Shown here in pieces: positions 33,874 to 34,129 of a stretch of DNA of 34,129 bases. The notes beneath the pieces were generated by a model. That model did not search any database and was not told where the DNA came from. It saw nothing but the letters and a program-made list of their open reading frames with translations. Source of the DNA: Fangia hongkongensis FSC776 = DSM 21703 (GTDB taxonomy: Bacteria; Pseudomonadota; Gammaproteobacteria; Francisellales; Francisellaceae); contig NZ_KB902252.1 of assembly GCF_000379445.1 (NCBI RefSeq), positions 1 through 34,129 on the forward strand. The letters are read 5' to 3'. Each line of letters starts with the position of its first letter. Within the stretch, counting starts at the first letter, position 1. The position numbers were made by a program, and so were the translations under genes.

Positions 33874-34129
33874 TTACGTAGTAACCTGTTAAAAAAGTTA
33901 GGACTGTCCAATGAACAAACGACCATACGACACATACACAGAAGAGTTTAAGAAATCATCAGTTGATTTAGCCTTAGAGAATGATCAACCTTATGCACAA
34001 ACAGCCAGAGAGTTGGGCGTGAAGCCAAGTACTTTTTATACCTGGATTGAGCGTTACTCACCAAGTAAAGAAGGCGGCTCAGATAATATGGAAGGCGAGC
34101 TTAAAAAGCTACGCAAAGAAGTCACAAAG
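33844..34129 (+). mobile_element. Left end of an IS3-family insertion sequence
   Basis: TGGAGTGGTTACACTTTTAC begins at 33844 and is followed by GGACA. This resembles IS3-group terminal repeats, which start with TG and carry a GGACA about 20 bases in. An OrfA transposase starts 67 bases further in. The element continues beyond the window, so the right repeat and any target duplication cannot be seen. It has landed in the dioxygenase gene. Confidence 0.65.
33911..34129 (+). CDS. IS3-family transposase OrfA, incomplete at the window edge
   Basis: The frame opens at the ATG at 33911 and runs off the end after 73 codons. It begins MNKRPYDTYTEEFKKSSVDL and continues with the helix-turn-helix of IS3/IS911 OrfA: ALENDQPYAQTARELGVKPS, then TFYTWIERY. 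The final visible part (GELKKLRKEVTK) starts the leucine-zipper-like coiled coil. In these elements OrfB follows by programmed frameshifting; that part lies outside. Confidence 0.92.
   Translation, partial: MNKRPYDTYTEEFKKSSVDLALENDQPYAQTARELGVKPSTFYTWIERYSPSKEGGSDNMEGELKKLRKEVTK

Overview
The window is AT-rich bacterial DNA with Shine-Dalgarno-led genes and Sec signal peptides. A gene for a FYVE zinc finger, large exported RHS proteins and the gene families present suggest a host-associated, low-GC gammaproteobacterium (the Legionella / Piscirickettsia / Francisella-like world). That placement is inference; there is no rRNA or other marker gene here, and I see no tRNA gene or CRISPR array.

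Layout. (1) 1-2.2 kb: gene debris, one uncharacterised ORF, a LuxR-type regulator and two small ORFs, one with a signal peptide. (2) 2.3-5.0 kb: a compact run of exported thiol peroxidase, GNAT acetyltransferase and APC amino-acid permease. (3) 5.0-5.4 kb: a gene-free stretch with a strong hairpin and an AT-rich palindrome. (4) 5.4-18.7 kb: six large exported proteins on one strand. Two are mutually related beta-rich proteins of unknown family. One is an N-terminal RHS/YD-repeat protein without an RHS core or toxin tail. Three are RHS C-terminal proteins, each with its own signal peptide, YD repeats, RHS core ending in DPSGH and a different tail; one tail looks like a pertussis-toxin S1-type ADP-ribosyltransferase. 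(5) 18.8-19.5 kb: a second LuxR-type regulator, related to the one at 1 kb. (6) 19.5-20.2 kb: a VapBC toxin-antitoxin pair. (7) 20.3-27.4 kb: histidine utilisation, hutG-hutU-hutH-hutI on the minus strand and a divergent amino-acid permease. (8) 27.5-28.7 kb: a candidate effector combining a cysteine-protease-like Cys-His-Asp pattern with a C-terminal FYVE finger. (9) 28.7-31.9 kb: a nucleoside transporter and a queD-queE-rlmE operon. (10) 32.0-34.1 kb: an MFS transporter coupled to a clavaminate-synthase-like dioxygenase cut short by an IS3-type element that runs off the window.

The main novelty candidate is the split RHS locus. In a normal Rhs or TcB-TcC system the YD-repeat shell and the toxin-bearing core are one chain or a matched pair. 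Here one N-terminal half is followed by three alternative C-terminal halves, all apparently exported separately by Sec, with no room for immunity genes between them. Two related exported proteins precede them and two related regulators flank the whole group. The FYVE-plus-protease protein is the second strong candidate.
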